The notes: a model not told the origin generated them from the sequence alone. A stretch of DNA of 23,833 bases from SIG589 sp964566175 (GCA_964566175.1 CAZMHU010000024.1:1-23833), one strand, 5' to 3'. Positions 1 to 9,182 are shown, numbered from the stretch's first letter. Made by a program: numbers and translations.

Positions 1-65
1 TAATATATAAGTATTATAATAAGTTTATTATAGCGTTTTTTGGATTTGTATGGGGGTAAAAGAAC

Positions 66-3000
66 ATGAAAGAATACCGTGCGGGTATAGACATCGGCTC
101 AACCACAGTAAAATTGGTGTTGCTTGATGAAAACGACAATATAGTATACGGAAATTACAGGCGTCACCAAGCGCACACACAGGAAACACTGGCGGAACTG
201 TTGTCCGAAGCGGGAGAGCTTGTCGGTAAATGCGGACTGAGGGTGAAAATTACCGGCTCGGGTTCGATAAATCTCGGAAAGGCGCTCGGAATAGAGTTTG
301 TGCAGGAAGTCGTTGCCGTTGCAACGGCTCTAAAGCACGTCGCACCTCAGACCGATGTTGCAATTGAACTTGGCGGCGAGGACGCAAAAATCATATATTT
401 CGACGGCGGACTTGAAGAGAGAATGAACGGTGTCTGTGCAGGAGGTACGGGCTCGTTTATCGACCAAATGGCATCGTTGTTGCAGACCGATGCATCGGGT
501 CTTAACACGGCGGCGGAGGATTACAAACAGATTTATCCCATTGCCGCACGTTGCGGAGTTTTTGCGAAAACCGACATACAGCCCCTTATAAATGAGGGTG
601 CAACCAAGGCGGACCTAGCGGCATCGATTTTCCAAGCGGTAGTTAATCAGACGATATCGGGTCTTGCCTGCGGCAAGCCGATACGCGGTTGCGTTGCCTT
701 TTTGGGCGGCCCGCTACACTTTTTGCCGGAACTGAAAAAAGCATTTATCCGCACTCTGTCGCTCACCCCCGAAACGACGGTAGACCCTGAAAATTCACAT
801 CTTTTTGCCGCTGTGGGAGCGGCTCTTGAGGCGGCGGATGCGAATAGTATTTCTGTTGACGAACTTGCAAAAAGGCTCAAAGGCGGCGTGAATATCGCTT
901 TCGAAATGCCGCGTCTTCCCGCACTTTTCGAGAACGAAGAAGAATACATAGAATTTTGCAAGAGGCACGAAAAGGCTGTTGTTCCGAAAACTCAGGTTGC
1001 CGATTATGAGGGCGAATGCTTTTTGGGTATTGATGCCGGTTCGACAACGACAAAACTCGCGCTCATAGGAAGCGAGGGACAACTTCTTTATTCCTTCTAT
1101 GCAAACAATCAGGGTAACCCCGTTGAGGCGGCAAAGCGCGCGGTTTCGGAACTCAAAGCGATTTTGCCTGAGGGTGCAAAGATAGTCCGCTCTTGTTCTA
1201 CCGGATACGGCGAGGCGTTGCTCAAATCCGCTTTTTCGCTCGACGAGGGCGAGGTTGAAACAATAGCGCACTGCACGGCGGCATCTTTCTTTGATCCGCA
1301 GGTTGACTGTGTGCTTGATATCGGCGGACAGGATATGAAGTGTATCCGCCTTAAAGACGGTGCTGTTGATAATATTATGCTAAACGAGGCATGCTCGTCG
1401 GGATGCGGCTCGTTTATAGAAAATTTTGCAAATTCGCTCGGATATACGGCAAAAACTTTCGCCGCCGAGGCACTTTTTGCGAAAAATCCCGTCGACCTCG
1501 GTACACGCTGTACCGTATTTATGAACTCCAACGTTAAACAGGCGCAAAAAGAGGGTGCAAGCGTGCAGGATATTTCTGCGGGACTTGCATATTCGGTTAT
1601 CAAGAACGCACTTTACAAGGTTATAAAACTTTCTTCTGCCGACGAACTCGGAAAGCATATCGTTGTTCAGGGCGGAACGTTCTATAACAGGGCGGTTTTG
1701 AGAGCATTTGAGAAAATTTCCGGAACCGAAACCACCTGTCCGGATATTTCGGGTATTATGGGTGCTTTCGGTGCGGCACTCGTAGCGAGAAAGCATTACA
1801 CCGGTCAAAAAACATCAATGCTCTCATTGCAGGAAATTATCGAACTTGAATATACTTCGAGCAGTGTGCGTTGCGGCGGCTGTTCCAATAACTGTATGCT
1901 CACCGTCAACAAGTTTTCGGGCGGCAGACGTCATATTACAGGCAACCGCTGTGAAAAAGGACTCGGCGGTGATGTAGATAAAAAGCGTGCCGCAAATATG
2001 GCGGAATACAAGAGAGGGCGTATTTTCGGCTATGAGCCGTTGAAAGAGTGCGATGCCAAGCGCGGAACAATAGGCATTCCGCGTGTGCTTAATATGTATG
2101 AAAACTATCCGTTTTGGGCAGTATTCTTTAAGGAACTTTCTTTCAGAACGGTGCTCTCACCCTTTTCTAACAGAAAAATTTATGAACTCGGAATGGAGTC
2201 GATACCGTCAGAGTCGGAATGCTATCCCGCAAAACTTGCGCACGGACACGTTCAGTGGCTGATAAACGAGGGCGTTAAAACGATATTCCATCCGAGCGTT
2301 TTCTACGAAAAAAAGGAAACACCCGATGCACAGAACAACTTTAACTGTCCTATAGTAATATCATATCCCGAAAATCTCAAAAATAACGTTGAGGCGGTTG
2401 CAAACGGCGAGGTGAAATATATCCGTCCGTTTATAGCATTTACAAGTGAAAAAACCGCCGCCGACCGTCTTGTTGCGCTTTGCAAAAAAGAATGGGGCAT
2501 AACGGAACGTGATGTTCGTGCCGCCGTTCACAAGGCGTGGGAGGAGCAGAGCCGTGTTAAAGAGGACATACGCCGCGAGGGCAGACGGCTGCTGACTCTT
2601 ATGGAGCAAGAGGGTGGCAGAGGTATTGTTTTGGCGGGCAGGCCTTATCATATTGACCCCGAAATCAACCACGGAATACCCGAACTTATCGCGTCCTACG
2701 GACTGACTGTTTTCACCGAAGACAGTTTGCCGGTTGATTTTGTTCCCGAAAGACCGCTCCGTGTCGTTGACCAGTGGGTTTACCATTCAAGACTTTATAC
2801 CGCGGCGGAATTTGTCCGCAGACGCGACGATTTGGAACTTATACAACTTAATTCTTTTGGTTGCGGACTTGATGCTGTAACGACCGATCAGGTCAGCGAG
2901 ATTTTGGAAGGCTCGGGAAAACTTTACACACTGCTTAAAATCGACGAAGTTAACAATCTCGGTGCGGTGAGAATACGTATTAGAAGTTTGCTTTCGGCTA

Positions 3001-4298
3001 TGAATATGCGAAAAGAGCAGGGAATAAAGGTTACTCCGCGTCCCGCGCGCTATAACCGAACGGAATTTACAAAACAGATGAGAGCCGACGGCTATACTAT
3101 CCTTGCGCCGCAGATGAGCCCGATACACTTTGATATTTTAGAGCCGGTGTTCAAAAAGCACGGATATAATGTTGCGGTACTTGACAACGATAACCGTTCT
3201 GCGATAGATACTGGACTCAAGTTTGTAAACAACGATGCCTGTTATCCATCTATAACCGTTGTGGGACAAATTATGAGCGCGGTTCTTTCGGGAAAATACG
3301 ATACCGATAAACTTGCAATAGTTATGACCCAAACAGGCGGTTGTTGTCGTGCAAGTAACTATGTTGCGTTTATTCGCAGGGCACTTGACAAAGCGGGATA
3401 CTCCAATATTCCCGTAATATCGCTCAACGCAAACGGAATGGAGAAAAACAGCGGTTTTGGTTTTACGCCTGCACTTTTGTTGGACGCGGTACACGCTCTT
3501 GTATACGGCGATTTGTTTATGCGCTGTCTATACCGTGTGCGACCATATGAAAAGGAAAAAAATTCCGCAAACGAACTTCACGCCGAATGGCGGGAAAATT
3601 GCATAGACCAACTCACAAACCCAAAAACCGAGTATACTTATAAATCTGTGTGTGAGGGGATTGTAAAGGCGTTTGACACTTTGCCGATTGACGAAACGCA
3701 AAAAAAACCGCGGGTCGGTGTGGTGGGCGAAATTTTGGTAAAATATATGCCGCTTGCCAACAACAATCTTGTTGAACTTCTTGAACGTGAGGGTGCAGAG
3801 GCGGTAGTGCCGGATATGCTTGATTTCTTCTGTTACAGTTTTTATGGTTCGCAGTACAAGGCAAAACACCTTGGCGCGAGCAAGGGCTCAGCCCTTGTTT
3901 CAAAGGCACTTATCAAGACGATTGAAAGCCTTAGACGTCCCGCAACGGACGCCCTTAAAAAGAGCAAGCGTTTTCAAGCACCGATGTCGATATACGATAT
4001 TGCGAAAATTACAAAGCCGTTTTTGTCACTCGGCAATCAGTACGGCGAGGGGTGGTTCTTAGCGGGCGAAATGGTTGAACTTATAACCCATGGAACACCG
4101 AATATCGTTTGTATTCAGCCGTTTGCCTGCCTGCCCAATCACGTTGTGGGAAAGGGTGTTATAAAGGCACTGAAAAAGGCGTATCCCGAAAGCAACATTG
4201 CCGCAGTAGACTATGACCCCGGTGCGAGCGAAGTAAACCAACTTAACCGAATTAAACTTATGCTTTCCACCGCAAAGGAGCGGATTAAAAATCGATAG
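66..4298 (+). CDS. Giant 2-hydroxyacyl-CoA dehydratase activase-like protein (double ASKHA ATPase, DUF2229 and HgdB-like regions)
   Basis: The 1410-residue protein joins two BadF/HgdC-type ASKHA ATPase modules to a long C-terminal part. Module one carries GIDIGSTTVK (7-16), GGEDAK (103-108) and cysteines C124 and C163, whose spacing matches the two cysteines that bridge the [4Fe-4S] cluster between subunits in HgdC-type activators. Module two repeats this with GIDAGSTTTK (321-330), GGQDMK (420-425), C443/C447 and C482. A cysteine-rich knot (CGGCxNNC and a later C, about 603-632) precedes a DUF2229-like region (about 660-880) and an HgdB-like C-terminal part with NDACYP and GGCCR motifs. Family members use ATP hydrolysis to drive low-potential electron transfer to radical dehydratases; the substrate of these giant fusions is not established. 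The start has GGGGG nine bases upstream. A TATAAT lies at 15-20, but its -35 would fall off the window. The stop overlaps the ribosome-binding site of the next gene. Confidence 0.9.
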   Translation: MKEYRAGIDIGSTTVKLVLLDENDNIVYGNYRRHQAHTQETLAELLSEAGELVGKCGLRVKITGSGSINLGKALGIEFVQEVVAVATALKHVAPQTDVAIELGGEDAKIIYFDGGLEERMNGVCAGGTGSFIDQMASLLQTDASGLNTAAEDYKQIYPIAARCGVFAKTDIQPLINEGATKADLAASIFQAVVNQTISGLACGKPIRGCVAFLGGPLHFLPELKKAFIRTLSLTPETTVDPENSHLFAAVGAALEAADANSISVDELAKRLKGGVNIAFEMPRLPALFENEEEYIEFCKRHEKAVVPKTQVADYEGECFLGIDAGSTTTKLALIGSEGQLLYSFYANNQGNPVEAAKRAVSELKAILPEGAKIVRSCSTGYGEALLKSAFSLDEGEVETIAHCTAASFFDPQVDCVLDIGGQDMKCIRLKDGAVDNIMLNEACSSGCGSFIENFANSLGYTAKTFAAEALFAKNPVDLGTRCTVFMNSNVKQAQKEGASVQDISAGLAYSVIKNALYKVIKLSSADELGKHIVVQGGTFYNRAVLRAFEKISGTETTCPDISGIMGAFGAALVARKHYTGQKTSMLSLQEIIELEYTSSSVRCGGCSNNCMLTVNKFSGGRRHITGNRCEKGLGGDVDKKRAANMAEYKRGRIFGYEPLKECDAKRGTIGIPRVLNMYENYPFWAVFFKELSFRTVLSPFSNRKIYELGMESIPSESECYPAKLAHGHVQWLINEGVKTIFHPSVFYEKKETPDAQNNFNCPIVISYPENLKNNVEAVANGEVKYIRPFIAFTSEKTAADRLVALCKKEWGITERDVRAAVHKAWEEQSRVKEDIRREGRRLLTLMEQEGGRGIVLAGRPYHIDPEINHGIPELIASYGLTVFTEDSLPVDFVPERPLRVVDQWVYHSRLYTAAEFVRRRDDLELIQLNSFGCGLDAVTTDQVSEILEGSGKLYTLLKIDEVNNLGAVRIRIRSLLSAMNMRKEQGIKVTPRPARYNRTEFTKQMRADGYTILAPQMSPIHFDILEPVFKKHGYNVAVLDNDNRSAIDTGLKFVNNDACYPSITVVGQIMSAVLSGKYDTDKLAIVMTQTGGCCRASNYVAFIRRALDKAGYSNIPVISLNANGMEKNSGFGFTPALLLDAVHALVYGDLFMRCLYRVRPYEKEKNSANELHAEWRENCIDQLTNPKTEYTYKSVCEGIVKAFDTLPIDETQKKPRVGVVGEILVKYMPLANNNLVELLEREGAEAVVPDMLDFFCYSFYGSQYKAKHLGASKGSALVSKALIKTIESLRRPATDALKKSKRFQAPMSIYDIAKITKPFLSLGNQYGEGWFLAGEMVELITHGTPNIVCIQPFACLPNHVVGKGVIKALKKAYPESNIAAVDYDPGASEVNQLNRIKLMLSTAKERIKNR

Positions 4299-4309
4299 GA
4301 GGCAGTAAT

Positions 4310-5293
4310 ATGAAAAAAAGCACACGCAATATTCTGATTGGCTCGGGCATTGCCGCCGCAACAGTAGGCGCGGTAACGGCAATATCCTACACGTTGACAA
4401 GAAAACTTCTGACAGCCGCTATGGACCGCGAAGAACCGCCCATACTTGTTAAAGGGCGTGATAAATTAAGCGGCAACACGGAAGAGTATAATGAAATATT
4501 GCAAAACCTTGCACAGTCGAGCGAGAGACTTGAAGAGTGTGGTTGCGAGCGCGTTGAAATCACAAGCCGTGATGGACTTCGCCTTGTCGGTCATTGGCGT
4601 CCCTTTGAAAATGCAAAACGCGTTATTGTCGCAATGCACGGCTGGCGTTCAAGTTGGTCACGTGATTTCGGTGCCGTTGCGGATTTTTGGCACGACAGCG
4701 GTTGCAGTGTGCTTTTTGCCGAACAACGTGCACAGGGTGGAAGCGACGGAGATTATATGGGTTTCGGTCTGCTTGAGAGGTATGACTGCGCCGACTGGGC
4801 AAAGTGGGTTGATGAGCGCGTAGGCGGAAGTCTGCCGATATATCTTGGCGGTGTTTCTATGGGTGCTACTACTGTGCTTATGGCGGCAGGACTTGATTTA
4901 CCGCAAAGCGTAAAGGGTATTGTTGCCGATTGCGGCTTCACATCACCGCACGCAATTTGGAAACACGTTGCCGAAAACAATCTTCGTCTTTCGTATGATG
5001 CTCTCCGCGGAGCGATTGCAAGCGATTTGTGCAAAAAGAAGATAAATATCGGTGCAAAGGATTATTCAACGCTCGACGCAATGAACGAGTGTAAAATTCC
5101 TGTGCTGTTTATTCACGGCACAGACGACCGTTTTGTTCCGGTTGAGATGACATATGAAAACTATAAAGCCTGTGTCGCACCGAAAAAACTTTTGATAGTT
5201 CCGGGCGCGGAACACGCAATGAGTTATATTGTCGATAAAACGGCATATGAAACCGCCGTTTTGGATTTTTTCGCGAGTTTTGACCGAACATAA
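4310..5293 (+). CDS. Membrane-anchored alpha/beta hydrolase (serine hydrolase, prolyl-oligopeptidase-like fold)
   Basis: A 327-residue protein with a basic N-terminus and a hydrophobic alanine-rich stretch at about 7-29, probably an uncleaved signal anchor that places the catalytic domain outside the membrane. The fold signature is plain: an oxyanion-region HGW (110-112), the nucleophile elbow GVSMG with S183, an acid in HGTDDRFVP (D272 or D273), and the base in AEHAMS (H302). This matches the BAAT/S9-like hydrolases often annotated YqkD or lysophospholipase-like in Firmicutes. The substrate cannot be read from sequence. AGGAGG overlaps the stop of the activase gene and the gap is 11 bases, so the two are co-transcribed, but there is no clear functional link. 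A terminator follows directly. Confidence 0.88.
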   Translation: MKKSTRNILIGSGIAAATVGAVTAISYTLTRKLLTAAMDREEPPILVKGRDKLSGNTEEYNEILQNLAQSSERLEECGCERVEITSRDGLRLVGHWRPFENAKRVIVAMHGWRSSWSRDFGAVADFWHDSGCSVLFAEQRAQGGSDGDYMGFGLLERYDCADWAKWVDERVGGSLPIYLGGVSMGATTVLMAAGLDLPQSVKGIVADCGFTSPHAIWKHVAENNLRLSYDALRGAIASDLCKKKINIGAKDYSTLDAMNECKIPVLFIHGTDDRFVPVEMTYENYKACVAPKKLLIVPGAEHAMSYIVDKTAYETAVLDFFASFDRT

Positions 5294-5299
5294 AAATTG

Positions 5300-5331
5300 C
5301 CCTGTGAGCGCTTTGCGTTCGCAGGGATTTT
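5300..5331 (+). terminator. Intrinsic terminator after the hydrolase gene
   Basis: A 12-base-pair stem (5300-5311 with 5315-5326) contains two G-U pairs and a TTT loop, and is followed by ATTTTTAT. It closes the activase-hydrolase operon and lies just before the sdaA promoter. Confidence 0.85.
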
Positions 5332-5338
5332 TATATGC

Positions 5339-5367
5339 TTGAAAAATGTAAAGAAAAATGCTATATT
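5339..5367 (+). promoter_or_regulatory. Sigma-A promoter of sdaA
   Basis: TTGAAA (5339-5344) and TATATT (5362-5367) are separated by exactly 17 bases. The promoter lies inside the longer open frame that begins at 5335, so the ATG at 5335 would lie upstream of the transcript. This supports the start at 5398. Confidence 0.75.
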
Positions 5368-5397
5368 GGTTTTGGAAAATGCCTTTTGGAGGAAAAT

Positions 5398-6597
5398 ATG
5401 AAATCGGTACGTGATATATTTAAAATCGGTATAGGGCCGTCGAGTTCGCATACTATGGGGCCGGCTTTTGCCGCAGAGCGTTTTTTGAAGGAATATCCTC
5501 AGGCGGATTATGTGCGGGTAGTGCTTTACGGTTCGCTTGCCAAGACAGGCAAAGGTCACGGCACAGACCGTGCGCTTTCGGGTGTCTTTTCGGATATCAA
5601 AAACGAAATCGTCTTTGATACCGAAACCCCGCAAACACACCCGAATACTATGGATTTTTTCGCGTTTTGCGGTGACAGTGAAATCGGAAAAATACGTGCG
5701 CTTTCGGTCGGCGGCGGAAATATCGAGATTGAGGGCGAAGAGACACAGTGCGGCGAGGAACTTTATCCCGAAAATACATTCAGTGAAATTTGCGAACTTT
5801 GCAATTCGCGCGATATACGCCTGTCTGATTATGTGTTTGAGCACGAGGGCGCGGATTTTAAGGATTTTTTGAGAGAAGTATGGAACACTATGCTGTCGGC
5901 GGTGCGTGACGGCTTAACCCACACCGGCGTTCTTCCCGGCGGCCTTTCGGTTGAGCGCAAGGCTCAAAAGTTATACAGCCAAAGGCACATAGACGAGAGC
6001 CCGCAAACGCGTGAAAACCGTATCGTCTGTGCATATGCTTTTGCGGTGAGTGAGCAAAACGCCGATTGCGGAACTGTTGTGACCGCACCCACCTGCGGCG
6101 CTTGCGGTGTTGTGCCGGCAGTGCTGAAATATATGCAGGAAAAGCACAGTTTGTCGGAAGATGCGATAATACGCGCGCTTGCCGTTGCGGGACTTGTAGG
6201 CAATGTTGTACGCACAAACGCGTCCATCAGCGGTGCGGAATGCGGCTGTCAGGCGGAGATAGGAACAGCCTGTTCAATGGCTGCTGCCGCCCTTGCCGAA
6301 ATGTTTGAAATGGGTACACACCAAATCGAATACGCCGCCGAGATAGCGCTTGAACACCACTTGGGACTAACCTGCGACCCTGTTTGCGGATTGGTGCAAA
6401 TTCCCTGTATTGAACGCAACGCCGTTGCGGCTATGCGTGCGATAAACGCGTTGAGTCTTGCAAACTTTCTTTCGGACAGCCGAAAAATATCTTTCGATCT
6501 TGTTGTAAAGACTATGTATCATACGGGACGTGATTTATCACGCCTTTATAAAGAAACTTCCGAGGGCGGACTTGCAAAACTTTATAACGGAAACTAA
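5398..6597 (+). CDS. sdaA: L-serine ammonia-lyase (L-serine dehydratase), iron-sulfur type, single chain
   Basis: Deaminates L-serine to pyruvate and ammonia in the cytoplasm with an oxygen-labile [4Fe-4S] cluster. The 399-residue chain has the N-terminal beta domain first (GIGPSSSHTMGP, 11-22), then the catalytic alpha domain (TAPTCGACG, 229-237). Cysteines C284, C326 and C337 are spaced 42 and 11 residues apart, the same spacing as the cluster ligands known from the Legionella enzyme (C343, C385, C396). Many Clostridia split this enzyme into sdaAA and sdaAB; here it is fused and rather short, because the inter-domain linker is brief. The start at 5398 is chosen because GGAGG lies five bases upstream, MKSVRDIFKIG is the family N-terminus, and the promoter lies downstream of the alternative ATG at 5335. 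Confidence 0.95.
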   Translation: MKSVRDIFKIGIGPSSSHTMGPAFAAERFLKEYPQADYVRVVLYGSLAKTGKGHGTDRALSGVFSDIKNEIVFDTETPQTHPNTMDFFAFCGDSEIGKIRALSVGGGNIEIEGEETQCGEELYPENTFSEICELCNSRDIRLSDYVFEHEGADFKDFLREVWNTMLSAVRDGLTHTGVLPGGLSVERKAQKLYSQRHIDESPQTRENRIVCAYAFAVSEQNADCGTVVTAPTCGACGVVPAVLKYMQEKHSLSEDAIIRALAVAGLVGNVVRTNASISGAECGCQAEIGTACSMAAAALAEMFEMGTHQIEYAAEIALEHHLGLTCDPVCGLVQIPCIERNAVAAMRAINALSLANFLSDSRKISFDLVVKTMYHTGRDLSRLYKETSEGGLAKLYNGN

Positions 6598-6613
6598 CTT
6601 AATATAAAAATTT

Positions 6614-6650
6614 GACCCGATGCGGCAAAAGCCGTGTCGGGTCTTTTTTT
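6614..6650. terminator. Bidirectional intrinsic terminator between sdaA and the PHP gene
   Basis: GACCCGA/TCGGGTC and CGGC/GCCG form a stem of 13 pairs through two G-U pairs, with an AAAA loop, followed by seven or more T on the plus strand. On the minus strand the stem is followed by AAATTTTTAT, so it probably also serves the convergent PHP gene, whose stop codon touches it. Confidence 0.88.
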
Positions 6651-7323
6651 ATAATGCAAGTTCGAAATTTTTGGATTTTAAATGCTTTACGAGTTCTTCG
6701 CCGGTTTTAATGCGGGTACTAAACACAACACCGAAAGCGGAGGAGAAATCGTCGTTATGAAGGTCGCTCCCGGCAATGATAATGGTATCCTTATTCTTAA
6801 AGGTGTCGATTGCGGCACGGTTTTCTTCCGCCGAATTGCAAAAGTTATAACCCTCAACGCCGTCCGCAAGGGATAAATCGGGCATTGCGGTCGGGTCTTT
6901 GATATAACCGCGGTCACGGAAGGGGTGGGCAAAGGCGATAAACCCGCCGACAGAATGTACTTCCCTTGACCAAAGCGCCAAATCGTTTGAACGTAGTTGA
7001 GGACGTTCTATGAGAAATTGTGGTGTTATTCCGTAAATAAGAATTTCTTTTCCGTTGCCGTAACCCTGCTCCATTCCGAAAAGCAAATCAAAATCGAGTG
7101 CTTTTGCGGTTTTTAGACCCTCGGTGTATGCAAGACAATATCGATCAACCGTTTCTTCCCAAGGGAGATTTCTGGGTACGGAGGTATTTCCGCCCAAAAA
7201 ATGGTTGGTGACGACAGCACCCGAAAAACCGAGTTTTTTGAAACTTTTAATCATATCGTGAACACTTGTGGAAGAGCAAAGACTGCCTTCCTTTGTGTGC
7301 ATATGCAAATCGTATTTATACAA
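6649..7323 (-). CDS. PHP-domain metal-dependent phosphoesterase
   Basis: A 224-residue protein of the polymerase-and-histidinol-phosphatase (PHP) superfamily, which hydrolyses phosphate esters at a cluster of divalent metals. Metal-ligand motifs appear in order: YDLHMHT (D5, H7, H9), VTNHF, GMEQGY, FAHPF and the terminal GSDLH. The substrate is unknown; relatives act on histidinol phosphate, nucleotides or other small phosphates. The start is taken as TTG at 7323 because GGGAG sits eight bases before it and the motif set then begins at the usual place. A longer frame to 7371 would begin upstream of the promoter. The gene points away from the phage cassette and has no obvious role in it. Confidence 0.85.
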   Translation of the reverse strand: MYKYDLHMHTKEGSLCSSTSVHDMIKSFKKLGFSGAVVTNHFLGGNTSVPRNLPWEETVDRYCLAYTEGLKTAKALDFDLLFGMEQGYGNGKEILIYGITPQFLIERPQLRSNDLALWSREVHSVGGFIAFAHPFRDRGYIKDPTAMPDLSLADGVEGYNFCNSAEENRAAIDTFKNKDTIIIAGSDLHNDDFSSAFGVVFSTRIKTGEELVKHLKSKNFELAL

Positions 7324-7343
7324 AACAATCACTCCCACAGGAT

Positions 7344-7371
7344 ATTTTACTACCGTTTTACCGCTTGTCAA
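7344..7371 (-). promoter_or_regulatory. Sigma-A promoter of the PHP gene
   Basis: On the minus strand, TTGACA (7371-7366) and TAAAAT (7349-7344) are 16 bases apart and sit just upstream of the ribosome-binding site GGGAG and the TTG start. The -35 box is perfect. Confidence 0.75.
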
Positions 7372-7394
7372 GCAGGGACAGAAAAAATATTTTT

Positions 7395-7442
7395 AAAAGT
7401 TGCACGTTTGTTGCACGTTTTTATGCAACAAACGAAACTTTT
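7395..7442 (+). repeat. Tandem plus inverted repeats before terS (candidate packaging or operator site)
   Basis: GTTGCACGTTT occurs twice in direct tandem (7399-7409, 7410-7420). CGTTTGTTGCA (7405-7415) is followed after eight bases by its perfect inverse TGCAACAAACG (7424-7434). Outside this, AAAAGTT (7395-7401) can pair with AACTTTT (7436-7442). The element fills the gap between the PHP promoter and the terS ribosome-binding site. No convincing plus-strand promoter is visible in the gap. It could be a TerS binding site (cos or pac), an operator, or an mRNA leader structure. Confidence 0.7.
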
Positions 7443-7468
7443 TAAGGGTATTGTCGGAGGTGGCAGTT

Positions 7469-7948
7469 ATGGCACATAAAATAACCGCAAAGGAAGCGCT
7501 GTTCTGCGAGTATTACAAAATTTTGCGTTCGCCGCGTGAAGCGGCGGCAAGAGCGGGTTATGCTTTCCCGGAGCGAAGTGGAATAAAACTGCTTTGCAGG
7601 GAACGCATACGAGAGGAAATAAACAGGGTAATCTTGCCTGAGACTGAGGCTGTTGACGGCTTGAGAAGATTGGCGTTCGGCAGTATTGCCGACGCGGTAT
7701 ATCTTTGCACTTGTTCCGAAACACTACAACGCAAGGAACTTGAAAGGTTGGACTTGTTTTCGGTTTCCGAACTCAAATTTACAAAGGGAGGCGGTGTAGA
7801 GGTGAAATTTTTTGACCGCATAAAAGCGTTGGATATTTTATCCTCGCAATCGGCGGAAGCAGACGGCAGTTCAGCCGAGCCGTTCTACCGCGCTCTTTGC
7901 GAAGGCGCAAAAAGTCTTGCGGACGGCGGTGTAGACGATGGAGTTTAA
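7469..7948 (+). CDS. terS: Phage terminase small subunit
   Basis: A 159-residue protein whose first 50 residues resemble the helix-turn-helix DNA-recognition domain of PBSX-type small terminases: ITAKEALFCEYY, then SPREAAARAGYAF, then an arginine-rich helix ending in REEINR. It recognises the phage DNA end and loads the large subunit. The ATG at 7469 has GGAGG eight to nine bases upstream. An in-frame ATG at 7400 would run through the repeat element and lacks a ribosome-binding site. The gene overlaps terL by 11 bases, which indicates translational coupling. It is the first gene of the head cassette. Confidence 0.85.
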   Translation: MAHKITAKEALFCEYYKILRSPREAAARAGYAFPERSGIKLLCRERIREEINRVILPETEAVDGLRRLAFGSIADAVYLCTCSETLQRKELERLDLFSVSELKFTKGGGVEVKFFDRIKALDILSSQSAEADGSSAEPFYRALCEGAKSLADGGVDDGV

Positions 7949-9182
7949 AACTTTTTCCAAAAAACAGATGACGGCGCTCACATTTTGGCATAAGGATAGT
8001 CCCTATTGCGATTGTGACGCACTGATATGCGACGGTGCTGTGCGGAGCGGAAAATCGCTTTGTATGTTTTTGTCGTTTGTGTTTTGGGCGTTTTACCGCT
8101 TTTCGGAAGCCGACTTTGCAATATGCGGAAAGACCGTTACATCGCTGAGACGAAACTTAATAACGCCGATGAGCACGGTGCTCAGAGAACTCGGTTTTGA
8201 CTGTAAAGAGATACTTAGCAAAAGCCAGTTGATTATAAGCCGAGACGGCAGGAGCAACAGGTTTTATCTTTTCGGCGGACGTGATGAATCAAGTGCAGCA
8301 CTTATTCAGGGTATGACCCTTTCGGGCGTGCTGTTTGACGAGGTCGTACTTATGCCGCGTTCTTTCGTTGAACAGGCGTTGGCGCGCTGTTCCGTGGAGG
8401 GGTCTAAGTTTTTCTTTAACTGCAATCCGGAGTCGCCGTCGCACTGGTTTTACCGCGAGTGGATTAAAAATCCGAAAAGAAAAAACGCGCTCTATCTGCA
8501 TTTTACAATGGCGGAAAATCCGTCCCTTTCAAGAGAAATGCTGAAACGGTATGCTTCGCTCTATTCGGGCACGTTCTACGAACGCTTTGTGCTCGGCAAA
8601 TGGGTCGCAACCGAGGGTCTGATATATCCCTTTTTCAAAGAGGAAGATTTACAATCTCCACCCGACAAATGTAACAGGTTTTTCATATCCTGTGATTACG
8701 GAACGGTCAATCCGTCATCATTCGGACTGTGGGGACACTTCGGCGGTGTTTGGTACCGCATTGCCGAATATTACTATTCCTCGCGGGACAGTGGGATGCA
8801 AAAGACCGACGAAGAATACTATGTTGAACTTGAACGCCTCGCGGGCGGAAGGCATATAAGTGCTGTTATATGTGACCCTTCTGCTGCCTCCTTTATTACC
8901 TGTATACGGCGGCACGGCAAATTTGAATGTATTGCCGCAAAAAACGATGTGCTTGACGGAATACGGCGTGTTTCGGATGCGTTGCAGAGCGGCAAAATCA
9001 AAATCTGCCGCGGCTGTGACGATTCGGTGCGTGAGTTTTCGCTTTACCGTTGGGACAGTTGTGCGTCGGGCGACCGACCTAAAAAGGAAAACGACCACGC
9101 AATGGATGATATTCGTTATTTTGTTTCCACCGTGCTTTACGGAAAAGATAACGGCACAGTGGCGGTTGCCGTACGAAGATAG
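7938..9182 (+). CDS. terL: Phage terminase large subunit (ATPase and nuclease)
   Basis: The 414-residue packaging motor has both expected domains. The ATPase half carries Walker A GAVRSGKS (33-40), Walker B VLFDE (131-135) with the catalytic glutamate, and the coupling motif FNCNPE (160-165). The RNase H-like nuclease half carries acidic positions in ISCDYG (D253), in VICDPSAA and in the C-terminal HAMDDIRY. Length and motif spacing fit the PBSX/SPP1-like terminases. All key residues are present, so the gene is not visibly decayed. It overlaps terS. Confidence 0.95.
   Translation: MEFKTFSKKQMTALTFWHKDSPYCDCDALICDGAVRSGKSLCMFLSFVFWAFYRFSEADFAICGKTVTSLRRNLITPMSTVLRELGFDCKEILSKSQLIISRDGRSNRFYLFGGRDESSAALIQGMTLSGVLFDEVVLMPRSFVEQALARCSVEGSKFFFNCNPESPSHWFYREWIKNPKRKNALYLHFTMAENPSLSREMLKRYASLYSGTFYERFVLGKWVATEGLIYPFFKEEDLQSPPDKCNRFFISCDYGTVNPSSFGLWGHFGGVWYRIAEYYYSSRDSGMQKTDEEYYVELERLAGGRHISAVICDPSAASFITCIRRHGKFECIAAKNDVLDGIRRVSDALQSGKIKICRGCDDSVREFSLYRWDSCASGDRPKKENDHAMDDIRYFVSTVLYGKDNGTVAVAVRR

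Noticed and set aside
5335..5397. Longer N-terminus for the serine dehydratase, starting at ATG 5335
   Set aside because: The 21 added residues do not fit the family, there is no ribosome-binding site, and the promoter boxes lie within the stretch.
7400..7468. Longer N-terminus for the small terminase
   Set aside because: It would translate the repeat element, and the ATG at 7469 has a good Shine-Dalgarno.
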